In this document: positions 22,388 to 34,270 of the stretch, piece by piece
Layout of the letters: each line of letters begins with the position of its first letter
How positions within the stretch are numbered: the first letter of the stretch is position 1
Source: Apoderus coryli
Lineage: Eukaryota > Arthropoda > Insecta > Coleoptera > Attelabidae
Direction: 5' to 3'
DNA length: 64,000 nt
Assembly: GCA_911728435.2 (NCBI GenBank)
Contig: OU452199.1
Coordinates: forward strand, 13,278,860 to 13,342,859
Translations under genes and position numbers: made by a program
The notes under the pieces: generated by a model
Told to the model about the DNA's origin: nothing
The model's input: the letters and a program-made list of their open reading frames with translations, nothing else
Database searches by the model: none

Positions 22388-22835
22388 GTGTTAAACTATA
22401 TTCACTATCACTGTTTTTCATTATATAAAAAGCTTTGAAACCTTCGAAATTAGCGAAATAATTTAATAATAATAATAAACTGTCAATTTGGTATAATTGT
22501 ATTGTTGGCGTTGCTGTGGTGATTTTTCATAACCGATGCTACTTTTGTCATTACCAGAAAATTTACCCGTGTGTTTTAAAATATTTCCCACTAGTTGTAG
22601 TAAAAGTAGTAGTGTTAAACTATATTCACTATCACTGTTTTTCATTATATAAAAAGCTTTGAAACCTTCGAAATTAGCGAAATAATTTAATAATAATAAT
22701 AAACTGTCAATTTGGTATAATTGTATTGTTGGCGTTGCTGTGGTGATTTTTTATAACCGATCCTACTTTTGTCATTACCAGAAAATTTACCCGTGCGTTT
22801 TAAAATATTTCCCACTAGTTGCCCAGCAAGCATTT
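22388..22835. repeat. 224-bp tandem duplication
   Basis: Two adjacent copies with a period of 224 bp (TTAAAC at 22391 and 22615) differ at only a handful of bases. The unit includes an (AAT)n run and no coding sequence. The near identity implies a recent event. Confidence 0.9.
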
Positions 22836-22984
22836 AAAGACAGTCGGAGAAAAAATGAGGAAACAGGAGTGATGACGCTCGCCGATTCCAGGAATACGAA
22901 AATTCAACCGGGACAGTAAGTAGGAACTTTCTGTTTTAGCATTAAAGAGCTTGTATAAAAGGTCTCTTCTAGTCTACTAAAATT

Positions 22985-23370
22985 CAACATGGGGAGCAAT
23001 GCACCAAGGTTAAATACCTCTTAGATTATAATGCCCATCCACTTTGAACGGTAAAATGTTTTAAGAAACGACGCTGTACTCGTTCTATTATAGTGATAAT
23101 ATATTTTGAGTACCTATATGTAAGCGAATTCGAGCCTGCTACGTCTGAATGTCGCAATCCTCCATAGTTCAGACACACCATAGAGCTTAAGATCATCTGC
23201 GAACATTTCAAACTTAACATTTATGATGTCAGAAATGCTATCAACATACATAATTTTGAGGGCTGAGGGACACCAGATGCCACGCCAAATGAGGGAGATT
23301 TAAAATTCCTAAACTGTCGAATGCTTTGAAAAAGTCTATGAAAACAACGTCCACCTGTTTTCTAAAAAAT
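22985..23370 (-). pseudogene. Non-LTR RT fragment
   Basis: On the minus strand: VDVVFIDFFKAFDSLGILN (RT block with FKAFDS), LVSLSPQNYV, then FADDLKLYGVSELWRIATF in broken frames, and YIITIIERVQRRFLKHFTV near 23060. This is a condensed, internally deleted Jockey/CR1-type RT with both the AFD and ADD blocks. Frames shift several times. Confidence 0.75.
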
Positions 23371-26300
23371 GACGATTAATATTAGTAATCATTTGATTTG
23401 AATACTACTGCTACATTGTAATTCAAAGTACCTAGATACCTACTAAAAATAATTAAGTAAAATATTAACAATAATTATTATTCTATCATGTAATGAAAAA
23501 TGAAATATCAGTACAATTATTATATCTGATGCTTTTGCTGAGAATCGCCACTAATTATGAATATTATTTTATATTTAAAAAATCTCAATTATTATCTCTG
23601 AAGAAATTCTATTTCACAATTATATTCAGTCGGTATATTACAAAGATTATTTACAACATTATTTTGAACAACTATGCGATAATTCCAAGTACTGTACGAG
23701 CCGCGTTAAACTCAACATCCTTGATAGTGTTATAAGTGTTGTTGATAAACTTCAAAGTAACTTGATGCGTTATAGTATCAGGAATACTGCGGTTGCTTGG
23801 CATATTTGTTATTATAAACTGGAATGCCTTTATACGTAAACGTTTTAAGTTTAAAATGTGTTTATCTTTTCACCATATAGAACACCAACTTTGTGGCTTT
23901 TTAAATTTATGTAATAATTATTATGAAAAAATAATACCGCCTCTGTCAAAAGTTTATCTAATGAAGATAAAGCAGAATTTTGGTCTTACCTTATTTTTCT
24001 TATTTACGTATGAGCTATTATTTAATAACTAATGAAGTTCAAACAATTTTTATATAGTGATATTATCAGATATGCTCAGTTTTAGATGGGCGTTCTTTGC
24101 TTATTGCCATTTTTGTGATAATTCTCTTAGACACTTTTTAAAAAGAAATTTAAAAATATAAAGATTACTTAAGAAATTTTATCAATACGAAAAAATTTCT
24201 GATGTGTTCTATCTAATAATATATCATCTTTCATTATTAGAAATCAAATTTCTTTACAATATAAAACCATTGCTTTACGGCTCGCTTTACTGCAACCCGT
24301 TATATTCGGTTAGTAATTTTTTATTTCATAAACAGAATATTTCATTAGTATGTTCTCAAATAAAAATAATGTTTAAATAATTCTTCAGAACGTTTCGACA
24401 AATCAGAAGGAATTTAATTACAATTACAAATTACCGGTACACAATATTGTAAATTCCAATTATATATAGAATTCGATTGTGGAGTTTATTTGATATACTT
24501 AAATATATTTCATTTAATAATTATTCCTAAAAGTAATTAACTATTTGGCCAATTATTTTAAGTGAATTACTTTAATGTTAATTGAATTACTTGCAAGTAT
24601 TTCAATTCCCATCAAAATCATTTAATTACCTGCACACATTTTAATTACTTTAACGATTATTTAATAAGTTTCTAAAATGTACTCAATGATAATAATTTTT
24701 ATTCTTCAAAATAATCTGAAAAATGTTGTGTGTCGCAGAATTTGATAATAGTTAAAGTGCGGAGTACGGAGGCCAGCTTTTAGTAATTTAGTATTACCTC
24801 ATGATTTTACTAGTAAATATACTTAAAAGTTATAACAAATAGGTAGTAATTTTAAATTTTTCGATAAAATGTAGGACCCAATTATTTAAAATTTCTTTTG
24901 TTTCTTCAATATTGACAATGAACAATTTTTTTGAACAGAATGCAGGAAAAGCTTAAAAATGTAGATATGCCAAATCAAAATACTTAATATTTGAAGTAAA
25001 ATAAATTAGGGGTAGGATTCGAAAAACTGCAAATTATCGCTAAACAATTGTCATCATCATCATCGATTACTATAATATATATTTAATATTTAATAATATT
25101 ATATTTACCAAGCACGAAACAATTTAGTACGAACATTTGTTGATGTGGATTACATATTTTAACTGTGCAATGAGTCTATGAGATTATTTTTAAATTGGTT
25201 TAGATTATCAATATTTGACAAACCTTTTTTAAGGTTAGGATAAAATAAATTAAATATCTGCAAATAATTCAATGAATAATCAGTATGGGAATTTCTATTG
25301 AAGTAATTGAATTACTCTTACGAGACCTAATTGAGTTACCTAGGAATTGTAAAAATCAAATATCAATAATTACAATTATTATATTACACCAGAAATTGAG
25401 AAAGAAATTACAATACTTAATTCAAATTCAAACATTGTGGGGAGTTTGATTTGTAGAAAACGAGAAAAACAAAATTTTCATAATGTAACTTGGAACCTTA
25501 TATCATTTAATTCATTATGGTTATCAAATATTTTGAACTGAGATCTCTCAATTTTTAATGTTAGAAATTTGTCAAATCCGTTCAAAGCAATTCCCAGGTC
25601 CTTGCTAATCTAAATATAAGCATTACTAACTCTAAAAGGAAGAACATCAGTAATTTTATACCTCATTATTTAAATTCCCATGTACATTAAACATGTAAAT
25701 TCCAGAAAGATGCTTTTGGTATAATATAAAATTTTATGGTCGATATCAAAATGTGCTTACAAAGTAACAAAACGGATTTGTCCTTTCTGTTAGGATACGA
25801 GAACCTTATCGTTCTAAATGCAGATTCATTTTTAACGGCGAGAATTTGTGAAATGGTCAATAAATAAATGTTGATGCAGATTTGTTTTGAAATTTAAAGT
25901 TTCATAGTACTTATAGTTATAAGCTGCATATCAAATATGAATCAATTAATCCCAATTATTTAATAAAATTAACTTGCGAAACACACAATACTGTTATACA
26001 ATAAACATATTATCTTTAATCTTGTAAATGTAAATAATGTCACACCTCTCTATTATATTATTTTTTTTATAAATTTGTGAAAGTGAAATTTACGCAACTA
26101 ACGATGACACGACTGACGCGTGCTTTGTTGTTGTGCTTTATTCCTGAACAAAGTTATCAAGTCTATTGTACAGTTTCAATATATCTTGAAGGCGTAGCCC
26201 ACAACTGTCAAAATAAAATATAGTTTATAAGTGGAATACATAAATCGTATATACGCTTGTAACGTTATTGATTCTTTTTATACAAATTTAGTAATTTATG

Positions 26301-26435
26301 TCAATATCTCTGATTAAATGCTATCTGAATATTATTAGCCTAAATAAATACATATTTTTGAGGTTACATTACAGGGAATATCCGTATCCGAATCGAGTTG
26401 AAATGATGTAACACAGGTAATAACTTCTCTCATCC

Positions 26436-26468
26436 GTTGATTGAAATATTAAATATTTCAATCAACGT
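26436..26468. repeat. Perfect 16-bp palindrome
   Basis: Arms CGTTGATTGAAATATT and its exact reverse complement, separated by one base. Confidence 0.8.
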
Positions 26469-27182
26469 CTCATCTTATTCAGTTAGAAATTGTTTGTAAG
26501 AATATATTGTCTCTGAAGCACCAGCTTATTCTATCTAAGAACGGTTTTTTATCAATAAAAGACAAGGTGAGACAAGCAAGTACACTGAATCAGATACAAG
26601 TTAGGATATTAGCAAAATTAGAAATTTTATTAAAATATCTAAAGTAGTTCTAAGAATATTAATAAATGTTGACACCCTGTATCTTTGTAACGAAACATTT
26701 TTCGAATATTTTCTATAATACAAATTTATATTATTTTGTTGCTCTCTGTCTGTTTCTAAAATTCCCGGTTTCGAAACTGGACCACTCTGTATATTTTCTT
26801 CTTGTCCATAGCTAGTTCACGAAAAATATGTTCTCAATGACACCACAAACCTGCATTTAGTTGCAAAAGCATGTAATTAATTATTAAGCGGTTATGCTTC
26901 CCAACTTTTTTTTCTTCTTTTTTTACTAGACGCTAGAAAAACATTCAAACTATATAATTTCACCATTTAGTATGCAAATTGGAAAGGGTGATTGATTTTA
27001 TAATAAGTACCTAGTTAGATATCCATATAGTTAAAAACCCGTAGTATAATTTCAAAATTTTCAAAACCTGTGTTAACATTTGTTGAGCGTATTTAATACT
27101 TTAAATTACAGTAAACTGAAAATTTTATGCACTTATAGTTTTAGGATTTTATACCATATGCTCAAAATTTTGCGTACATATA

Positions 27183-27213
27183 GGGTGGCCTAACCTTAAA
27201 TTTGGCCACCCTG
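27183..27213. repeat. Short inverted repeat with CACCCTG end
   Basis: AGGGTGGCC and GGCCACCCT flank a loop of about 13 nt. It may be a collapsed pair of transposon termini, since AGGGTG/CACCCT recurs through the window. Confidence 0.6.
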
Positions 27214-28109
27214 TCTGTACGGTAATAGATGGAAGAAAACTACCTGACACGTCACGCTCTATTTTTTGAGTTCAGTTTAGTTTCTTCTAGAAGCAAAACG
27301 TATTTTTTTTAAGAAACTAAACCAAATAATACTCACCTGACCTGGCCTCTCGCCTTCGGCAGAATGTTAGGATTGTAAGATAATTACATTAGGAGTTAGA
27401 CAAAACAACAAACAGGGATGTTGGTATAGCCAAATAATATTTTTGTCTCAAACTTTGTTAAATTCGTTAGCCCTTTACTTGTAGTACTGTGCACGAGCCA
27501 AACATTTTTCGAATAAATGCTTAGGTACGTCTAAAATCATCTAAAACTGACATTTCCCATGAAAATCGGAAAAATATCATGAAACTTGTAGCTTCTCCAT
27601 GCTCGCACGATAGTTAAGGGGAGCTAAAAATAACTAGAACGTGTTTCATTCAGTTTGCTGATGAATTCCTTTGCTGTTAAAAATATTGCGTTGTATTAGG
27701 TACCATAGTAAGATTACACATTCAAATTTAGATGGTATGGTATAGAGCAGACCTTAAACAAAATTTGATGAAATAATCTATGTGGAGTAGGAGTGTAATC
27801 AATATTTAAATAATGTTAATTATTTTTTAATTAAAATACAATTAAGTATGTTTTCTAATTAATTAAGTTTCGTTATATGTTTGTTTAATGATTTATCATC
27901 AAATTAATGTGAATTTTATTGTTAAGGTATAGGTAGTAAATAAATCAAAACGTTTGTATTATAAAGTATTTTACATACATTTTTTGTTTTTTCAGTAATA
28001 CTAATAATTTTAAGGAAATAGTCCATATTACTGTGGATGTCCAATAGTTAGGAAATAAAATGCTGTCGCATCCACTAAATTGTTTATTAACAGGTTTCTC
28101 CAACGAACC

Positions 28110-28165
28110 AGTCATTCAATACATGTTTCGGCCCTAGTAAGGGTCATCATCAGTTGAAACTATTA
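28110..28165 (-). ncRNA. Hammerhead ribozyme motif (left arm)
   Basis: Minus-strand core CTGATGA at 28153-28147, stem II CCCT/AGGG with a 4-nt loop, GAAA at 28129-28126, then C-AT-GTA giving a minimal stem III and a GUA cleavage triplet. Stem I pairs TTCAA (upstream) with TTGAA (downstream) and may extend past a bulge by AGT/ACT. All core positions match the hammerhead consensus. Activity is not tested. Confidence 0.7.
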
Positions 28166-28789
28166 TAACAACTCAGTGGAAAGAAAAAACACAAAAAAAA
28201 TATAAAAAATTTTAAACGAAAATCAAACTACATTTTATGAGCAATCTTAATTAGTTAGTCTGAGGGTTTCTGAAGGAAACCGATCAGTTACATTGTACAT
28301 ATTATTTGATTTCTTTTTATAAATCATGGATGAATTATTAATTTTATTTCTAAACGTGTTATTATGAACACACAACAAATAGAAAATCTATCTAACACAC
28401 AACAAATAGAAAATCTATTTGTTGTGTGTTCATAATAACACGTTTAGAAATAAAATTAATAATTCATCCATGATTTATAAAAAGAAATCAAATAATATGT
28501 ACAATGTAACTGATCGGTTTCCTTCAGAAACCCTCAGACTAACTAATTAAGATTGCTAAAATAGATTTTCTATTTGTTGTGTGTTCATAATAACACGTTT
28601 AGAAATAAAATTAATAATTCATCCATGATTTATAAAAAGAAATCAAATAATATGTACAATGTAACTGATCGGTTTCCTTCAGAAACCCTCAGACTAACTA
28701 ATTAAGATTGCTCATAAAATGTAGTTTGATTTTCGTTTAAAATTTTTTATATTTTTTTGTGTTTTTTCTTTCCACTGAGTTGTTATAAT

Positions 28790-28845
28790 AGTTTCAACTG
28801 ATGATGACCCTTACTAGGGCCGAAACATGTATTGAATGACTGGTT
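28790..28845 (+). ncRNA. Hammerhead ribozyme motif (right arm)
   Basis: Plus-strand mirror of the left-arm motif: CTGATGA at 28798-28804, stem II CCCT(TACT)AGGG, GAAA at 28822-28825, predicted cleavage after the GUA at 28829-28831, stem I TTCAA/TTGAA. Because it lies in an inverted repeat, transcripts from either strand would carry one sense motif. Confidence 0.72.
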
Positions 28846-28902
28846 CGTTGGAGAAACCTGTTAATAAACAATTTAGTGGATGCGACAGCATTTTGTTTCC
28901 TA

Positions 28903-29989
28903 AATACTAATAATGTCTAGAATAAACTTAAAATTAGGGAAAAATGTCTGTAGTATACGACGTACTATAATCAGAATATTCATCTTTTTGCAATGTAATC
29001 AAATCCTGGAATCTCTCATAGGTTGACACTACTACTACTTTGAAAATGAAAAGCATTCAAGCTATAAACAGATTTCAATTATATTACCCACCTTTTAATA
29101 AACAGCCTTACAACATGCAAAACACTTTATCGGTCGTAACGCAATTGCTTGATTTACATAAATTACCAGGAGAAATTTAACAACATTACTGTAGGTCAGG
29201 GATGTTCAACAGCCTGGCGGTGTGGCTTCGATGTTTATAAAAAAAGAGATACGAAAACAGAAAAAAATAACAAACAAAAGGGAAATGATTCATTTGACGC
29301 TTACATTATGTTTTTCGAGTGCGTTGGCCTTCAAAGGCCTTGATATTTTGTTTTAAACGTTTAATTAGCAGCTACCCGCGAGACGTAGACGGGACGATTT
29401 AATCAGGTGGGATTATGGTCGTTAATTACTGAGTAGTGTATCCTGTAAACAAAACGTTGGCAATAATTTGTTTTGTCAAAGGTTGTCTGGTGTGTTTTTA
29501 ATATATTATAGTCAGTAACTTAAATTTGTAAGTGTTCAACTTAAATTGTGTAAAATTTATAAAAAATAAAAAACTTGTAAAGCGATGGTTCTGTTAGAGG
29601 AACGTGCCCGAATGTCGCACAGTGTTTCAATATGGCACACTAGGTTCTTAAGTCAATCGGCAGTGCGAAAACTCCGTGTTCTGCAATTGTAACTTCCCAG
29701 GCTCCTGAAGGTGTGGCTTCAGTACCAATTCCGCAAGGAGATGGTTTTAGTGTGGAAAATAGTGCATTCCGACATCATGAGTTGTTAAGACCGTTGTTGA
29801 TTTTCCTGATACAGTACAGAGCGTAACTGACTATAAATACGGTTTTTGATGACTCTAACATGAAAGCCCGGTTAGACCTAATAATGAACACTATGAAGAA
29901 TATCGCACTGTGCGATATTATTATTATCAAAAAGCCTCCAAACTATTCAATGAAAACAAAGGCTCGGAAGAATAAGTTGCCGTAAAGTT
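28903..29989. other. No gene recognised; small palindrome at 29898-29918
   Basis: A 64-codon open frame at 29149 resembles nothing known. AATATCGCA and TGCGATATT form a short hairpin with a 3-nt loop. Confidence 0.45.
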
Positions 29990-30200
29990 GAGTAGAAAAA
30001 CGACACCAGAAGAAACGTAAGTAGAATTGGTCACCTACTGTTCAAAAATAGACAAGCGTTTCTACGATTTAACGTCTTCAGACATTCGGAGAGCCTCGTG
30101 TCAGGTCGCTATACCAAACTATTTGCTCCATCCAGTTTGTCTCGAAAAAATAAAAAAGTCTCTGGAGATTCCTTAGTCAGCATCCAGATATATCCTAGTA
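29990..30200 (+). pseudogene. Possible pogo/Tigger-like DNA-binding domain remnant
   Basis: The readable segment KTTPEET...VELVTYCSKIDKRFYDLTSSDIRRASCQVAIPN resembles the linker between the two helix-turn-helix domains of pogo/Tigger or psq-type transposases ('...GLTRxDVRRLAYxLAExN'). Stops and frame changes are frequent and no catalytic block follows. The call is tentative. Confidence 0.35.
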
Positions 30201-30337
30201 CGTTTTTATAGTGCATGTTCCCAAACTTGTGACCAAGCCCAGAACAGGATCAGCAAAACCAATAACAGGGACTCCAAGGGGAGTTAGAACAAGTTACTTG
30301 AGAATAAACAAAAAGAAAGATAACGACAACAAATCAA

Positions 30338-31041
30338 CCATAGTTGTGTTTTTTAAATGGAATGCCCTGTATATGAATATATTTTTAGATTCCTCGTTCA
30401 AAATAAACCTAACTTTCATTAAAGTACATCTCACCTAAACCTCCAATAATATAAGTTATATTAACGTAAAGTTTAACTCTAAATAATTTGTAATTAGATG
30501 CACAAAGTAATTATCGGAAGTAATTGCACAAGTGCATCAAAATTACCGATAATTTTACATGACAGCGTGTTGTCTAAAAACTGCATGAGTGCACTTTCAT
30601 ATTTTGGAGAAAGAGTCCGACACCGAAGGTGGAGGAGTCTTAACAAAATATGAAAATGCCCGAATGTAGTTTTTCCAAGACAACACGCTCGAATGCAAAA
30701 TTATGTGGTTATTTTGATGCACGAGTGTAATTCGGGGGGATATTTCCCTCATGTGTAAACAATACAATTATCGCAGTGCTCTTTCGGTTTCTACAGTGCA
30801 GTTACCGCTGTAATCAATCGATAATTGCACTCCTCTCATAGGATTTTTTACACATGAGGGAAATATTGTGTCAAATATTATAATACTTTCCTATTGATAA
30901 CTCTTGACGTTTTCGTGGAAAATGCACATATTCATAATATTAGGTGAGATGTACTTTAATGAAATCTAGGTTTATTTTGCACGGGGACTCTAAAAATATA
31001 TTCATATACAGAGCATTCTATTTAAAAAAACACAACTATGG
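30338..31041. mobile_element. Foldback element with ~100-bp outer arms
   Basis: Outer arms 30338-30438 and 30940-31041 are inverted copies (CCATAGTTGTGTTTTTTAAA; CATTAAAGTACATCTCACCTAA). An inner inverted pair (about 30525-30606 and 30647-30733, sharing GCGTGTTGTCT and GTGCATCAAAAT) runs to a loop of about 40 nt near 30627. A segment at 30735-30939 has no left partner and holds another small inverted pair (TTTCCCTCATGTGTAAA). Non-coding. Left and right arms differ at several bases. Confidence 0.75.
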
Positions 31042-33494
31042 TTCATTTCTTATATTTGGGACACCCTGTAGAGATTCACAATATTTTTAAAATGTAGCCA
31101 TATATCATTGTTATCGAACCCATGAATATAACTTTTAGGAAATTGAATAGTTTAGCCACACTATTCCGTGTCGTATGGCGTGAATAACCCTGTATAAACT
31201 CTATTGCTAAAATGTAAATTTTTGTTTCTTTTTGGTGACCAAAATATTTGTTTTATAAAGTTTTAAACGAGAGTTGAAATAGTTTTGACTGTTTACTAAG
31301 TTATGGTAGTTATAATGTGAAAATGGAAAGATGATGAAGTTTTATCACTTTCTTTAGATCTAGAAGGAATACAAGTCTGTTATCTGTTGTTAAGGTAATA
31401 TAAAAGCAATGTAGTTATGAACTGTACTTCTTGTTATAGATTGCAAATTGCCATTTGTATAAGGTAGGTGAGAAAATCAATTTAGAGTACATAAAGAGAA
31501 GGCGGTTAGCAAAGAAGAAAGAATATTGAAAAATCAACACCTAATATCGGGATATGATGGTTATAAGATATAACAGTTACTAAAGGTGCTGAATAAGGTA
31601 AAATATTGTTTACTTGTTATCTATCGCCAACCATTATATTATAACATTTTAAATGGCGTAACAGTGCAACAAGAATACATACTATCGAATCGCCTACACT
31701 CCATTTAAAGGAAACACTATGTGTATGTATGTTTGTATCCTCGGCGAGTGCATTGCCCATTAGAAAGTGTAAAGGTCAAGGATTTGAATTTACATGAAAA
31801 GATTAAATTGAATCTCTCCACTTACTTGCAAACTTGTTAAATATATTGCGATAAGTCAGGTCCGTATTTGTGTAGCCTATTTACTAACGAACGGTTGAAG
31901 AAATTAAAAATAGTGTAACAGATTAAGAATAGTATAGTTTTATTTTTCCTATAACCCTGAGAAATATTTGATGTTTCACATCACTCTAAATTGGTTTAAG
32001 GCTTTGTTACTCTACAGCCTTAAGAAATCAGTTTTTTGTCTTCCATGTGAACTATAATTAGTATTTCTTGGTCTTGATTTCCTATATACCCACAATTGCC
32101 ATTAGTTAAACAAATAATAAACAAACAATAATAGTAACATACAAAACAATTTTTAAATTAAAGCTATTAAATTCTGATACTAACAAAAACAAGAAACACT
32201 TAAACCCCTAAGAATAGCAACTATTAAATTGCTCTTTTAAATTTATATAGCCTATTAATCCGGCTAGGTCTGCACGGCTGGAGTGTTTCTGTGACCTCAT
32301 AGATATTACTCTAAAAATATGTAAGACGATCTGTGGAGGGTGCATTTTTGACAACACGTGGAGTCTGTTGGTATAAGCAAGTTTTGAACTCTAAGTGCTC
32401 GGAAACACCGCATGCCTCGCGAGTAACTTTTTCACGGCAACGCACATTCATATTGTGTTATTATCTCAATAAGCCGTTGACGCCTTTTAAAACCATGTTT
32501 CTAAATTACAACTTTCACAGTGAAAAAAGTGTTTTGACCACTAGTTCGAAGAATACGCATATTACTAAATTATTAAAACTTGTAAACATTGTAAAAGAAC
32601 AATTTGTATAAATATGAAATCCTTATAAAAAAAGCGTTCGTATACACCTAGACAGAACACACAAGGAGGCCCGTGTTTTATTAGATATACTTATTTAATA
32701 GACTGTATTTTTAACTAGAATGAACTTAAGATTGAACATTGTAGGTATAACGAAATATGTAGAGATGTTCCTCTTTTATAATTCCACTTTTCTAACGTAA
32801 CCGTGTTCAGAAATAAAGCGGCGTTATTAAAAATGTTCATGATTTTACTGAAGACATGTTTCTATTTTCATTCATGCTAAGACATAATTGAGCGAAAAAA
32901 TACAGGAAGCAGAGGAGTGACCTACAATTTTTAGAGAAAACTAAAGCAGTTTCGAAGTTACTTAAAATTGTCAAATTAATAGTGAACTATTTGTATAAAC
33001 AAGAAACGCGGAATTATTTTGTTATGATTCGAGTCAAAATAAAAAGAGCAAACTGTAGAACGGATAGTTATACCTATAAAGACATTTTGAAAAAACGCTA
33101 CCTCAAACTCTTATTGTCACACACTATTCATTAATCGCGCGTAGCAGCACTAAGTGCCGCATTTTAGTAACATGAATGTGTTCTTATATTTCTGTTGAAC
33201 ATACGTCGGTGGCTCCTTAAATATGTATAGTGGACCATATTTGGCAACGTGTACTGCCTTATTGCTTGTGTTGAGGGAACATAACAGTCAATAACAGAAC
33301 GTCAAAGTGCGAAGTTCGACATTGTGGTTTCGACATTATGGCACTTTCGACCGTATCGCGCCCAAGTCGATATAATAAGTAACTGTCCTGTTCTCAATTT
33401 TAGGAACAGTAGAAATTTTATTTTATATATATATTATTTTTGTTCGACTTAAGCATGTTGTTAATGGAATACCATTTAAAAGATCGTTCTAACA
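31042..33494. other. 2.4 kb without recognisable gene
   Basis: It includes several CACCCTGTA-like words (near 31068 and 31187). No coding similarity was found; the 92-codon frame at 32333 is unrecognised. Confidence 0.45.
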
Positions 33495-33499
33495 TAAAA

Positions 33500-33715
33500 A
33501 CACTGCCCAAAATACGTCACGGCGTTTCTTTCTCCGTACCAAGAAGCAGAAGAAGTTCCTGCACCAGTTACCCAAAATCGAAAAGGAAGTTGCCACATAT
33601 GTAACTAAACTAAAACACAAAAATAACAAAACAACAGTTATTTCTTCTAGGAGTAGGAATTTTGTTTGCAAAGGGCATAGTGAGACCACGGTCCAGTATA
33701 ATAACTGTTTGTAGC
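33500..33715 (+). pseudogene. Possible piggyBac-like C-terminal Cys-rich domain
   Basis: Plus-strand frames give QNRKGSCHICN followed, after stops and a frame change, by NFVCKGHSET. A CxxC ... VCxxH pattern at the end of a basic region resembles the C-terminal zinc-binding domain of piggyBac transposases. It is short and broken; a chance match is possible. Confidence 0.3.
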
Positions 33716-34083
33716 CACCAATGGAATAGACTAATTATTATATGTATAGGAATCTAAATGATATCGTAATGTTGTGTTTTTTAAAAGTTGTTTGTCAAAT
33801 ATATGCTATAAAACCAAAGAACGTTAAATGCTTATCAATAGAAAATAGTTAATTTTTAATAATCCGATTGCGGTTTTTGTGCTTGCGGTCCTCAGTGCCG
33901 CAACGCGCCCTCTCATAAGATTTTAAAGGACGCGCCCGCCGCAGGGTTTTAATAATTGACAAAAGTACATCTGTACTAATTAATTATGGCAATATTATGC
34001 AAATCATTTTTATTTAACTCCGTTAATATTAATATTTCTTTATTAAAACAAAAACTCAAAGTCTATCGTCACTAATTATTTCT

Positions 34084-34145
34084 TTATTGGGAACATATTA
34101 TTTCGAAAATATCAATTTTCATCATCAGCGCTTTAAGAACAATAA
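34084..34145 (-). ncRNA. Hammerhead-like motif, probably inactive
   Basis: Minus-strand CTGATGA (34128-34122), strong stem II GAAAAT/ATTTTC with a TGAT loop, then GAAA (34104-34101). An outer TTATTG/CAATAA pair could form stem I. The expected NUH cleavage triplet is not well placed (TATG follows), so it is likely degenerate. Confidence 0.45.
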
Positions 34146-34270
34146 CCTCAAATATAACATCTACATATTATTTAACTTTAAATTCTGAAACATCAGGCAA
34201 CCGCCACTGAGAAAAAATACACTATATTTTTTAATAAAAGAAATAAGTTGCAGATACCGTTAATTTATAT

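Larger units (their letters stand above)
23371..28048. other. 4.7 kb AT-rich, no gene recognised
   Basis: Open frames near 23493-24032 are AT-driven and resemble nothing known. Scattered TAATTAC/GTAATTA words around 24400-24660 and 25260-25400 look repeat-like, but I could not define an element. Two small palindromes lie at 26436-26468 and 27183-27213. Confidence 0.5.
28049..28902. mobile_element. Foldback element with ~340-bp arms carrying hammerhead motifs
   Basis: The left arm 28049-28392 is a near-perfect reverse complement of 28562-28902. Between them is an additional partial copy of the inner right arm (about 28406-28557), so the structure is L-R1-R2. The arms begin TAGGAAA and contain TGCTGTCGCATCCACTAAAT. 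No coding sequence is present. Each arm has one CTGATGA...GAAAC hammerhead fold. It may derive from Penelope-like or retrozyme-like sequences, whose terminal repeats are known to carry hammerheads; that origin is inferred. Confidence 0.85.

Noticed and set aside
22388..22835. CRISPR-like direct repeats
   Set aside because: Only two long, near-identical copies without spacers in a eukaryotic context.
23493..24032. Two adjacent plus-strand open frames of about 80 codons
   Set aside because: Composition is driven by AT-rich DNA (Ile, Leu, Phe, Asn, Tyr) and neither resembles a known protein.
27331..27420. Strong splice donor (CAG|GTGAGT) on the minus strand suggesting an exon
   Set aside because: No acceptor or convincing open frame lies upstream; a donor match alone is weak in 64 kb.
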